From an uncultured Prevotellaceae bacterium (GTDB taxonomy: Bacteria > Bacteroidota > Bacteroidia > Bacteroidales > Bacteroidaceae): 21,801 nucleotides of DNA. Below the pieces are notes generated by a model, which ran no database searches, had not been told where the DNA came from, and saw nothing but the letters and a program-made list of their open reading frames with translations. Positions 8,747-16,616 of the stretch are shown here, piece after piece. The translations under genes were made by a program, and so were the position numbers. Within the stretch, counting starts at the first letter, position 1, and each line of letters opens with the position of its first letter. The DNA lies in NCBI GenBank assembly GCA_902775075.1, contig CACYKX010000026.1, forward strand, positions 1 to 21,801, in the 5' to 3' direction.

Positions 8747-11587
8747 ATGGACAAGTTGCAATATTCAAATCTCCTGCATATAAAAGAAGCAAGCAAACAA
8801 GGGCGATTAGTCGTTTTTGTAGGGGCTGGTGTGTCTAATAATTCAGGTGTACCAATCTGGTCTAAACTCATCAGCGAAATGAAAGACGGTTGTGGAGCAG
8901 AAGATGAGACAGATGATTTGAAGATTGCACAGTTATATAAAGATGCCAGAGGAGATAAGGAATATATGGATAAAGTTAAGGAGGTCCTAAAATACAACAA
9001 AGTGGCCCCCAATGCTATCCACAAATCCATTCTCGACTTGAAACCATGCCATATAATTACCACCAATTATGACAATCTTATCGAACAGGAGATAGAAAAG
9101 GAATCTAAACAATTTGACATTATCAAGGGAGATGATGACATGCCAAACATGTCTTATCCTAATTCACTGATAAAGATGCATGGCGATTTCGATAGGAACA
9201 ACATTGTTCTAACCGAATCCGACTACTATAATTATGCAAGGAACTTCCCGCTGATCCGATCCTTTGTCCTTTCATTGTTTGCCAGTAAATTGGTTGTCTT
9301 TATAGGTTTCTCCTTCTCAGACTTGAATCTGAAAATGATACTGAACGACTTGCACTTTGTTCTACATGATAGTATGCAGAGGGTTTATCTCGTTTCAGAT
9401 ACGAAGCCATCACATATCATTAGTACCTACTATGAAAATAAAGGTATAAACGTTGTTTATGTTGATGAGCCAGACATGGCTGGACTATATTCAGGAGATG
9501 ATGACGAATTAAATAGCCTTGAAAATCCCAAAGGAAAATATCTTTATAAGGTTATCAATTGTATATTGAATATCGACAAATCCTCTGGACATGATATTGT
9601 CAGTGCTTTGTATGCTCAACTTTCAGAGTGCAAGGACGAACTTGCTGTTGTTGGGAATGGTTTACAATATTTCTTTCCGCCAGAAGACAGAAGAACATTC
9701 AATCCTCATTCAGAAGGATTGCAGCTATGGTCACCGTATTTCAAGGCATTGCACGAACAGTTAAAGTCTTTTGCTGGAAGAAGGAAGTTCGTTACTGAAC
9801 ATCCAGAAATCGATTGGAAAGAACTAAAACAATTGGCCTATAACAACTATTTGTTTAGGATAGATGATGTTGTTATTGTTGATCCAAACAAACAATATGA
9901 ACTGGAAGTATCATTGGGCAATCTCTCTGCCTTGTGGTATCTGTATCATTTTGACTTCAATAATTTACACAAGCGCTTGATATATCTGAGCTCAAGAGAA
10001 TTAACTGGTGACTCTAAAGATTTAGAATATCCATTCGTATTGTATAAATTGGGAAATTATTACGAAGCATATCATATATATAACCAAATTCGAAGGTTAG
10101 CCTGGGAAAGAAGGAAATATATCCTTTACTTTATAAGTTTATATAATTTGTGGGCTATCAGAAATGGCGTATTCGCAACGCTGTTAATGACTGATGAAAA
10201 AATTGCTCGCAAAATACACGATAAACTTTCAAATATAGAATTAGATGAAGTTCTAAGTCGCATTCCTATTCCTGATGGAATTCGTAAAACATTGCAAGAT
10301 TTGCTATCCTATCGTGCCTTGGGTGACACAGCAGTTGAAACTGAAGACAAGAAAGAACAGATTTTTCAGCAAAGGAAATCTGGAGAGAAAGGCGGCTGCT
10401 CCATCAATAGCAATATCGTTTCTTTATTGTCTAAATTTGAACGTTCGTTCCAATTCTGCAATAACAATTATATTGTATGCGACAATAACAGTTTTTACAA
10501 ATCAATAGGATATAACACTGTTTGCGGAATATTAAACAGCTATGCCACTCCTGATGCGGAGTTTAAGGGACTCGGTGCAAGACAAACGAAAATAGACAAA
10601 TTGTTTTCTTTTTGTATTTTCGCCCTTGTTTTTTGTGTTGAGCCTAAAAAATTGAAAGAAATATTCCGCCGATATGAAATCGAATCGATTGAATTGACAG
10701 AAGATGCTATTGAAACAATAAACAAGTATTGGAACAGTCTCGCAACTGCCAACCATGTTCCTTTCGTAGATATAACTGTATTCGGAAACTATCTGGAAAA
10801 TCTTATTTATGTGACAGCAAAGGTAAGTAACGAAGGAATAGACACAGAAAAAGTCTATTCTTCCATCCTAAAATACTGGGATTGTATTGTCAGTTTCAAG
10901 GTTAACGATAACTTGCTAGTGTTCCTTCTTTCAAATCTAAAACCGAACAAAGAAACACTTTGTTCAATCTTAGACATTTTCATTGGTGATTTAGAAAAGT
11001 ATGATCACTGTGATGAAAGCTATGAATGGATAGCTCACTACATGAAAGAATACGGAGTCACCTATGAACTGAATGTGTCACAACTTAAAGAAGGAAAATA
11101 CGCCAACAATTTATACTACTTGTATAAAGTGATTTCGCCTTCTTCTCAAGAAGAATTTTCTTCGTATTGCCAGAAGAACCTTCGTCAAGTCAGAGATTAT
11201 TTGGATTTTATAGTTCATAATAATCTGAACATTCTTTCTCTTGATGATTTTAAAACCAAACTTGGCAAAATAAAGAATAACCCCACGTATTATCAAAGTC
11301 ATTGTTGTTGGCAGTTGGCAAAAATGCGTAAGAACGAACAATATGTGGCGGTACATTCTGAAATAGATAGTCTGTCTGAGGACTACGAGTGTTTAAAATT
11401 TCACTTAGATCCATCAGGTTACGATAAAAAAGAAGAAGTGAATGTTGAATGGATACTCACTATGGGCGATTATGGTGTACCAGAACTTGCCAAGATACCA
11501 GAGTATAAAAAGATACTAAAACAGTATCTTATAGATAAACGATTCATGAATCATCATCTACGTAACAAAATAATAAATGTGCTATAA
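8747..11587 (+). CDS. SIR2-domain defence protein, DSR-like, between the two pglX copies
   Basis: This is a 946-residue protein. The N-terminal 230 or so residues are a SIR2 (SIR2_2-type) domain: FVGAGVSNNSGVPIW with GAGVS at 26-30, TTNYDN at 105-110 with N107, MHGD at 144-147 with H145, and GFSFSD at 187-192. These match the NAD-binding and catalytic positions of the family, so the enzyme looks intact. In defence proteins (DSR1/DSR2, Thoeris ThsA, SIR2-HerA) this domain cleaves NAD+ and kills or stalls the infected cell. Residues 230-946 match no domain I recognise; they are rich in Leu, Tyr and Asn, probably mostly helical, and likely a sensor or oligomerisation part (inference). Base composition is clearly more AT-rich than brxC or pglZ, suggesting separate acquisition. 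Gaps of 7 and 13 bases link it to both pglX genes. It is not a standard BREX component. Confidence 0.85.
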   Translation: MDKLQYSNLLHIKEASKQGRLVVFVGAGVSNNSGVPIWSKLISEMKDGCGAEDETDDLKIAQLYKDARGDKEYMDKVKEVLKYNKVAPNAIHKSILDLKPCHIITTNYDNLIEQEIEKESKQFDIIKGDDDMPNMSYPNSLIKMHGDFDRNNIVLTESDYYNYARNFPLIRSFVLSLFASKLVVFIGFSFSDLNLKMILNDLHFVLHDSMQRVYLVSDTKPSHIISTYYENKGINVVYVDEPDMAGLYSGDDDELNSLENPKGKYLYKVINCILNIDKSSGHDIVSALYAQLSECKDELAVVGNGLQYFFPPEDRRTFNPHSEGLQLWSPYFKALHEQLKSFAGRRKFVTEHPEIDWKELKQLAYNNYLFRIDDVVIVDPNKQYELEVSLGNLSALWYLYHFDFNNLHKRLIYLSSRELTGDSKDLEYPFVLYKLGNYYEAYHIYNQIRRLAWERRKYILYFISLYNLWAIRNGVFATLLMTDEKIARKIHDKLSNIELDEVLSRIPIPDGIRKTLQDLLSYRALGDTAVETEDKKEQIFQQRKSGEKGGCSINSNIVSLLSKFERSFQFCNNNYIVCDNNSFYKSIGYNTVCGILNSYATPDAEFKGLGARQTKIDKLFSFCIFALVFCVEPKKLKEIFRRYEIESIELTEDAIETINKYWNSLATANHVPFVDITVFGNYLENLIYVTAKVSNEGIDTEKVYSSILKYWDCIVSFKVNDNLLVFLLSNLKPNKETLCSILDIFIGDLEKYDHCDESYEWIAHYMKEYGVTYELNVSQLKEGKYANNLYYLYKVISPSSQEEFSSYCQKNLRQVRDYLDFIVHNNLNILSLDDFKTKLGKIKNNPTYYQSHCCWQLAKMRKNEQYVAVHSEIDSLSEDYECLKFHLDPSGYDKKEEVNVEWILTMGDYGVPELAKIPEYKKILKQYLIDKRFMNHHLRNKIINVL

Positions 11588-11600
11588 GCAATATTGAGAT

Positions 11601-14600
11601 ATGGACACAGGAAGATTGAAACGCTTCGCTACTGAAGCTCGCATGATATTGATGCAAGGGGTAAAGAATCGCTTGCAGTCGCTTGGCTTTGATTTGAAGA
11701 CAGGTCAGGCACAAGAACTTCCACAGGAGATGGAGGGCGGTGCCGTGTTTATGAATGACGTGGTGAGTACAGACTTCTATCGGAAATGGATGTCACTCTA
11801 CCAGAATGTTCAGGCTCGAAGCATCCGTGAAGTTGCCGAAGAAGCCGCTTACACCTGGTTTAACCGTTTCATGGCCATCCGCATCATGGAGAAGCGTGGA
11901 TTCATTCCTCCAGTTCTCGAATTTGAGAGCAATGATATTCATATCCCTGCCATCGTGAACGAGGCCACGCAAGGCCGTCTGCCCCAGATGACGGAGGTAG
12001 TGCGCAGTCAGTTGATGGAACTGCTGGATGATCCAAGTAAGGTATCTGAGCAGTTTGCCTTGCTGATCGTGGCTTACTGTCACGATAATCCCATCATCAA
12101 CAAGTGTTTCGGGGCGATTGCCGATTATACAGAGCTGTTACTGCCTGTCAACATCTTGTCCGACGGTGGCTTTATTGATATGGTCAATGAGACAGAATTT
12201 ATCACTGAAGAGCAGTATGCTAGTGCTGAACTGATTGGCTGGCTTTACCAGTTCTATATCTCCGACCGCAAGGATGAAGCTTTTGCTAAGAAAGGTAAAT
12301 ATGACCCGGACGAGATTGCCCCTGCCACGCAGATCTTTACGCCTAACTGGATCGTGAAGTACATGGTGCAGAACACCATCGGGCGTATCTATCTTGATAA
12401 CAATCCCTATGAGGATGAGCTGAAGGACAAATGGAAGTATCTTGTGGATCCTACAGAGAAGACTCCCCATGAGGCTATATTCCATTTCGAAGACTTGAAG
12501 GATTTGAAGACAGCCGACCTTGCTTCTGGTTCTGGCCATATTCTCAATGAGGCATTTGACTTGCTCTATGACCTGTATGTCAACGAAGGCTACAGCCGGA
12601 CAGATGCTATTAAGAACATCTTCCGTTACAACCTTGTTGGTGTTGACATTGACACTCGTGCCAAACAACTGGCCACCTTCGCCTTGTTAATGAAGGCTTG
12701 TGGAAAAGACAAGTCTTTCCTCGATGCTAAGGTGATGCCAAGAGTTTATTCCATGCCTCGCCCTATCAATGAGGTATTACCTAACTATGATGCAGCACTT
12801 CCCAACTTCCTGATGGGCAGTAACCAAAAGATGTTGGAGGAACTGAGGCAATCCCTGAAGCTGATGAACAATGCCGATACATTGGGAAGCATCATGAAGT
12901 TCTACCTGTCTGATGCTACCCGAAACACGGTTATGGTTCGAGTGCAGGAATATGAAGAACAGTTGGCACATGGTGAGATAGTGACAGAAGAGAATCGTCT
13001 GTTGCTGCAATATATGCGTATTATCTTGGCTCTGACAGACAAGTATGCTGCTATCTGCATGAATCCACCCTATATGGGTAGTGGCCGCTTTGATGCAACG
13101 CTTTCCAAGTACGTGAAAGACAATTATCCTAAGAGCAAAGCTGACCTCTTTGCTGTTTTCATGGATGTTGCCATCGACCGCTTAGCTGACTGTGGCAAGT
13201 ACGGTATGATCAATATGCAGAGTTGGATGTTTCAAACTTCATTTGATGATCTACGAAAGAGCGTCCTCGAAAACTCCCATATAGATAGTCTGCTGCAACT
13301 TGGTCCACATACATTTGATGAACTTTCAGGTGAAGTAGTGCAAAACGCATCATTTGTCATCACTAATATTAAAGATTACACATACCGCAGTGGAATATAC
13401 TTCCGCTTGGTGGAAGGGAATAACTGTGCGGATAAAGAGAACATGTTTTTTTGTGCTAAAACCACAAATTCTACAAAAACAAGTGAGATTTGTTTTAATT
13501 CGGTTTCTCAGAAAGCTTTCGAGAAGATTCCTGGAAATCCTATTGTTTATTGGATAAGCGATACTGTTGTTTCCTTATTTGATAATGTTCCAATTGGTGA
13601 ATTAGCATGGGGGTCAAAGGGCATAATAACTGGAGATAACTCTAGATTCATGCGGTTGTGGCATGAAGTATCAGATTCTAACATTCGTTTTAATGCGAAA
13701 TCATATGAAGAAACAATAAATTCTATCGAAAAATGGTACCCAATAACTAAAGGCGGTAGTTTTAGAAAATGGTATGGTAATAATGAATATATTATAAATT
13801 GGAAAGGTAATGGGTATGAAGTAATTCGTCGTGCAAAAGCTGAAAAGCGAAATTGCCAGGATTATCAAGATAAATATAAATTTCAACCATCATTTTCATG
13901 GGGTGATGTTTGCTCAAACTCTCCATCCTTTAGATATACTTGTAACTCTCTATCAGAGTCTAAAGGTATGTGTCTTTTTTCTATTGGTGGAGATATTTAT
14001 GAAATTGGAGGCTTCCTAAATACATGCGTAGCAAAGAATTTGTTACTTGCTTTGTCGCCTACGTTGATGGTTACAGCAGGAGCTATAAGCAAATTACCTT
14101 TTTTAAAAGCTGCTGATAAAACAAAAGAGTTGGTAAAACTCAATATTTCAATTTCCAAGCACGACTGGGACTCTCACGAAACTTCATGGGATTTTGAAGC
14201 TAATCCTCTTGTCGCTCAATGCAACCAATCTAGGACCGAAGGCTGTGATGCCGTATTATACCGCATACAAAACTTAGTTAAGAAGTTTGAAGAGCAATGG
14301 GAAGCTCGGTTCTATCAGCTGAAAGGCAATGAGGAAGAACTGAACAAACAGTTCATTGAAATCTATGGATTGCAAGACGAGCTGGAGCCTTTTGTTCCCA
14401 CACGAGAAATCACTATACTTCAACAAGGAGAGATAAGTATTGTTCCAGCACCAGGCGATGATTCTGGTTATGGTGACACAATCCGCTGGAACAGGGATGT
14501 CTTAATGAAGCAACTCATAAGCTATGCCGTAGGCTGCATGATGGGACGCTATTCTATCGACAATCCCGGACTCATCCTTGCCAACCAAGGTGATGGTCTG

Positions 14601-15191
14601 GAGCAATACAATGAGCAGGTTCCTGACACCCGCTTTGAGCCAGACGATGACGGCATCATTCCATTGATGTCAGCACAGAGCGACTTTGCCGATAATGCCA
14701 CTGTCCGCTTCAAGCAATGGCTCGTAGCAGCATTTGGCGAAGAAACATTGGTTGAAAACCTGAACTTTATAGAGAAGTGTCTTGGTAAGAGCATCGATGA
14801 CTACTTTGTGAAGGACTTCTGGAAAGACCACAAGAAGATGTATCAGAACCGTCCAATCTACTGGCTGTTCTCATCGAAGAAGGGAGCCTTCCAGTGCCTC
14901 ACCTATATGCACCGCATGGATGCCTACACGGCAGAGCGCATCCGCACGAAGTACCTCCTTCCTCACATCGAATGGCTGATGCAGAAGCAAAGTGAGATGG
15001 AAGCCAACGCCGCCAACCTCAATGCCCGTGAGCGCAAGGAACTTGATAACATTGGCAAGCAGATTGAGGAGTGCCGTGAATACCATGACCGCCTCCATGT
15101 CATTGCCGACGAGCAAATAGCCTTCGACCTCGATGATGGCGTGGTTGTAAACTATGCTAAGTTCGGAGATACGTTGGCGAAAATAAAGTAA
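11601..15191 (+). CDS. pglX: BREX adenine-N6 DNA methyltransferase PglX, copy 2
   Basis: This is a 1196-residue paralogue of the first PglX. Motif I is DLASGSGHI at residues 306-314 and motif IV is NPPY at 488-491, so the catalytic core looks functional. By eye the N-terminal 300 residues are roughly 60% identical to copy 1. The centre (about residues 492-850, nucleotides 13080-14150) is poorly conserved apart from anchors such as IPGNPI-YWIS, MRL, GG-FRKWYGN and DWDSHETSWDF. The final 228 residues are about 97% identical. The AT-rich centre resembles the corresponding part of copy 1 in composition but not in sequence, as expected for exchanged recognition domains. The start MDTGRLKRFATEAR parallels copy 1 and supports ATG 11601. 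It should be a second modifying enzyme sharing the same BrxB/BrxC/PglZ partners. Confidence 0.93.
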   Translation: MDTGRLKRFATEARMILMQGVKNRLQSLGFDLKTGQAQELPQEMEGGAVFMNDVVSTDFYRKWMSLYQNVQARSIREVAEEAAYTWFNRFMAIRIMEKRGFIPPVLEFESNDIHIPAIVNEATQGRLPQMTEVVRSQLMELLDDPSKVSEQFALLIVAYCHDNPIINKCFGAIADYTELLLPVNILSDGGFIDMVNETEFITEEQYASAELIGWLYQFYISDRKDEAFAKKGKYDPDEIAPATQIFTPNWIVKYMVQNTIGRIYLDNNPYEDELKDKWKYLVDPTEKTPHEAIFHFEDLKDLKTADLASGSGHILNEAFDLLYDLYVNEGYSRTDAIKNIFRYNLVGVDIDTRAKQLATFALLMKACGKDKSFLDAKVMPRVYSMPRPINEVLPNYDAALPNFLMGSNQKMLEELRQSLKLMNNADTLGSIMKFYLSDATRNTVMVRVQEYEEQLAHGEIVTEENRLLLQYMRIILALTDKYAAICMNPPYMGSGRFDATLSKYVKDNYPKSKADLFAVFMDVAIDRLADCGKYGMINMQSWMFQTSFDDLRKSVLENSHIDSLLQLGPHTFDELSGEVVQNASFVITNIKDYTYRSGIYFRLVEGNNCADKENMFFCAKTTNSTKTSEICFNSVSQKAFEKIPGNPIVYWISDTVVSLFDNVPIGELAWGSKGIITGDNSRFMRLWHEVSDSNIRFNAKSYEETINSIEKWYPITKGGSFRKWYGNNEYIINWKGNGYEVIRRAKAEKRNCQDYQDKYKFQPSFSWGDVCSNSPSFRYTCNSLSESKGMCLFSIGGDIYEIGGFLNTCVAKNLLLALSPTLMVTAGAISKLPFLKAADKTKELVKLNISISKHDWDSHETSWDFEANPLVAQCNQSRTEGCDAVLYRIQNLVKKFEEQWEARFYQLKGNEEELNKQFIEIYGLQDELEPFVPTREITILQQGEISIVPAPGDDSGYGDTIRWNRDVLMKQLISYAVGCMMGRYSIDNPGLILANQGDGLEQYNEQVPDTRFEPDDDGIIPLMSAQSDFADNATVRFKQWLVAAFGEETLVENLNFIEKCLGKSIDDYFVKDFWKDHKKMYQNRPIYWLFSSKKGAFQCLTYMHRMDAYTAERIRTKYLLPHIEWLMQKQSEMEANAANLNARERKELDNIGKQIEECREYHDRLHVIADEQIAFDLDDGVVVNYAKFGDTLAKIK
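11617..11643 (+). repeat. Direct repeat at 5' end of pglX copy 2 (27 bp, exact)
   Basis: Partner of 5204-5230, identical over 27 bases. Together with the 3' repeat pair it frames a unit made of one pglX plus the SIR2 gene. Recombination between these two copies would delete pglX copy 1 and the SIR2 gene while leaving copy 2 in frame. Confidence 0.85.
14802..14842 (+). repeat. Direct repeat in 3' end of pglX copy 2 (41 bp, exact)
   Basis: Partner of 8350-8390, identical over 41 bases, inside the highly similar 3' segment of the two methyltransferase genes. Recombination here would fuse the front of copy 1 to the back of copy 2 in frame and remove the SIR2 gene. Confidence 0.85.
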
Positions 15192-15214
15192 GGACTGAAA
15201 ACGTTATTATTTAT

Positions 15215-16612
15215 ATGACAAATATAAAGAACGGCGAAAGCCAGAACATAGAATACAAGGAAAGTTGGCGTGACGAGTATCTGAAATGGATATGCGGTTT
15301 TGCCAATGCCAGTGGTGGAAGTATCTATATCGGCGTGAATGATAAGAAAGAAATCATTGGTGTGGACAACAGTAAACGCCTGATGGAAGACATTCCCAAT
15401 AAGATTGTCACCCATCTGGGCATTGTTGCTGATGTGAATCTGTTGCATGAGGGAAAGTTGGATTACATAGAGATTATTGTTGAGCCAAGCAACATTCCCA
15501 TTGCCTACAAGGGTATCTATCATTACCGTTCCGGCTCAACCAAGCAGGAGTTGCGTGGTACAGCCCTTCAACAGTTCATTCTGAAAAAGATGGGACGTTC
15601 ATGGGATGACGTAAGCAACGACCGTGCCACCCTTGATGATATTGACCGCAAGGCCATTGACTACTTCCTGCGCAAAGGAATAGATGCACAACGCATTCCT
15701 GAAGACCAGCGTGAAGCATCAACAAAAGAAGTCCTGCAAAGTCTCGGACTGATTGACGATGACGGCTTGCTGAAGAATGCTGCCATACTGTTGTTTGGCA
15801 AGAATCCTCTGAAGTTCTTCCCCAGTGTCGCATTCAAGATAGGTCGTTTTGGAAAGGATGAAGCAGACCTTATGTTCCAGGATGTCATTGAAGGCAATAT
15901 CATTCAGATGGCAGACCGTGTGATGGAAGTATTGCAAGCCAAATATCTGGTTTCTCCTGTACGTTTCGAGGGTATGCAGCGTTACGAGACATTGGAGATA
16001 CCCAAAGAAGCAATGAGAGAAATACTCTATAATGCGATTGCGCATAAGGACTATACGGGGCCGGACATTCAGATGCATGTCTATGATGATCATATAGAGG
16101 TGTGGAATGAAGGTGAGCTGCCTGAAGGATATACCGAAGAAACCCTTATGGGCAGACATTCATCAAAGCCACGCAACCGAAACATCGCCAATACGATGTT
16201 TAAGGCTGGCTTTATTGACACCTGGGGACGTGGCTACAAGAAGATTCGTGATGGATTTGAAGCCGCTGGAATACCGATGCCGAGAGTCCAGAACTTCTGT
16301 GGCGGCGTACAGGTGACAGTCCAACGGACTAAGTTCATGCAGATGATGAATGTCGGAAACAATGTCGGAAAGAATGTCGGAAAGAATGTCGGAAACATGT
16401 CGGAAGCCCAACTGACTGACAGACAGGCGAAAATATGCAAGTTGATAAAAGACTATCCTCATATATCCGCAAAAGGTTTGTCGGAAGTTCTGTCGGTAGT
16501 TCCAAGGACTATTGAAAGAGATTTGTCGGAACTACAAAAAGAGGGAGTCATCATCCGTGAAGGCAGCAAAACAGCCGGCCATTGGGTGCTTTTGAAACAG
16601 ATAAAAGATTAA
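15215..16612 (+). CDS. AlbA_2/Schlafen-type ATP-binding winged-helix protein (COG2865-like)
   Basis: This is a 465-residue protein. The N-terminal AlbA_2 (divergent AAA_4, Schlafen) domain shows ESQNIEYKES at 8-17 and ICGFANASGGSIYIGVND at 26-43. The middle has a GHKL-like ATP-binding signature, REILYNAIAHKDYTG (N273-Y280), with GRG further on. After an NVGN/NVGK repeat (379-394), the C-terminus (LTDRQAKICKLIKDYPHIS ... RTIERDLSELQKEGVI) is a winged helix that reads as DNA-binding. Members are usually annotated as transcriptional regulators or ATP-dependent DNA-binding proteins. Proteins of this kind recur as accessories in defence islands, but their BREX role is unknown. It could regulate the operon alongside the WYL protein or act directly in defence. 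The gap to pglX copy 2 is 23 bases, the largest in the operon; the gap to pglZ is four. Confidence 0.85.
   Translation: MTNIKNGESQNIEYKESWRDEYLKWICGFANASGGSIYIGVNDKKEIIGVDNSKRLMEDIPNKIVTHLGIVADVNLLHEGKLDYIEIIVEPSNIPIAYKGIYHYRSGSTKQELRGTALQQFILKKMGRSWDDVSNDRATLDDIDRKAIDYFLRKGIDAQRIPEDQREASTKEVLQSLGLIDDDGLLKNAAILLFGKNPLKFFPSVAFKIGRFGKDEADLMFQDVIEGNIIQMADRVMEVLQAKYLVSPVRFEGMQRYETLEIPKEAMREILYNAIAHKDYTGPDIQMHVYDDHIEVWNEGELPEGYTEETLMGRHSSKPRNRNIANTMFKAGFIDTWGRGYKKIRDGFEAAGIPMPRVQNFCGGVQVTVQRTKFMQMMNVGNNVGKNVGKNVGNMSEAQLTDRQAKICKLIKDYPHISAKGLSEVLSVVPRTIERDLSELQKEGVIIREGSKTAGHWVLLKQIKD
16349..16396 (+). repeat. Four tandem 12-bp units encoding NVG(N/K) in the AlbA_2 gene
   Basis: Units of AATGTCGGAAAG/C start at 16349, 16361, 16373 and 16385, and a partial ATGTCGGAA follows at 16397. 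Each encodes Asn-Val-Gly plus Asn or Lys. Because the unit is a multiple of three, slippage would change linker length without breaking the frame. It sits between the ATPase-like and winged-helix domains. Isolated TGTCGG words recur further downstream in the same gene (for example near 16481, 16491 and 16524). Confidence 0.9.
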
Positions 16613-16616
16613 ATAT

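Noticed and set aside
8740..11600. Transposon or insertion sequence carrying the SIR2 gene
   Set aside because: No transposase, inverted terminal repeats or target-site duplication is visible. The gaps of 7 and 13 bases to the pglX genes argue against a transposon; homologous recombination fits better.
12138..12668. Minus-strand open frame of 176 codons
   Set aside because: It mirrors the 5725-6579 shadow at the equivalent place in pglX copy 2, as expected for a shadow of homologous coding sequence.
15192..15214. Terminator or promoter in the largest intergenic gap
   Set aside because: The 23 bases are AT-rich but contain no inverted repeat with a T-run and no convincing Bacteroidetes TTTG/TAnnTTTG promoter pair.
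16349..16405. CRISPR-like short tandem repeats
   Set aside because: Units are contiguous 12-mers without spacers and encode NVG(N/K) in frame within a real gene.
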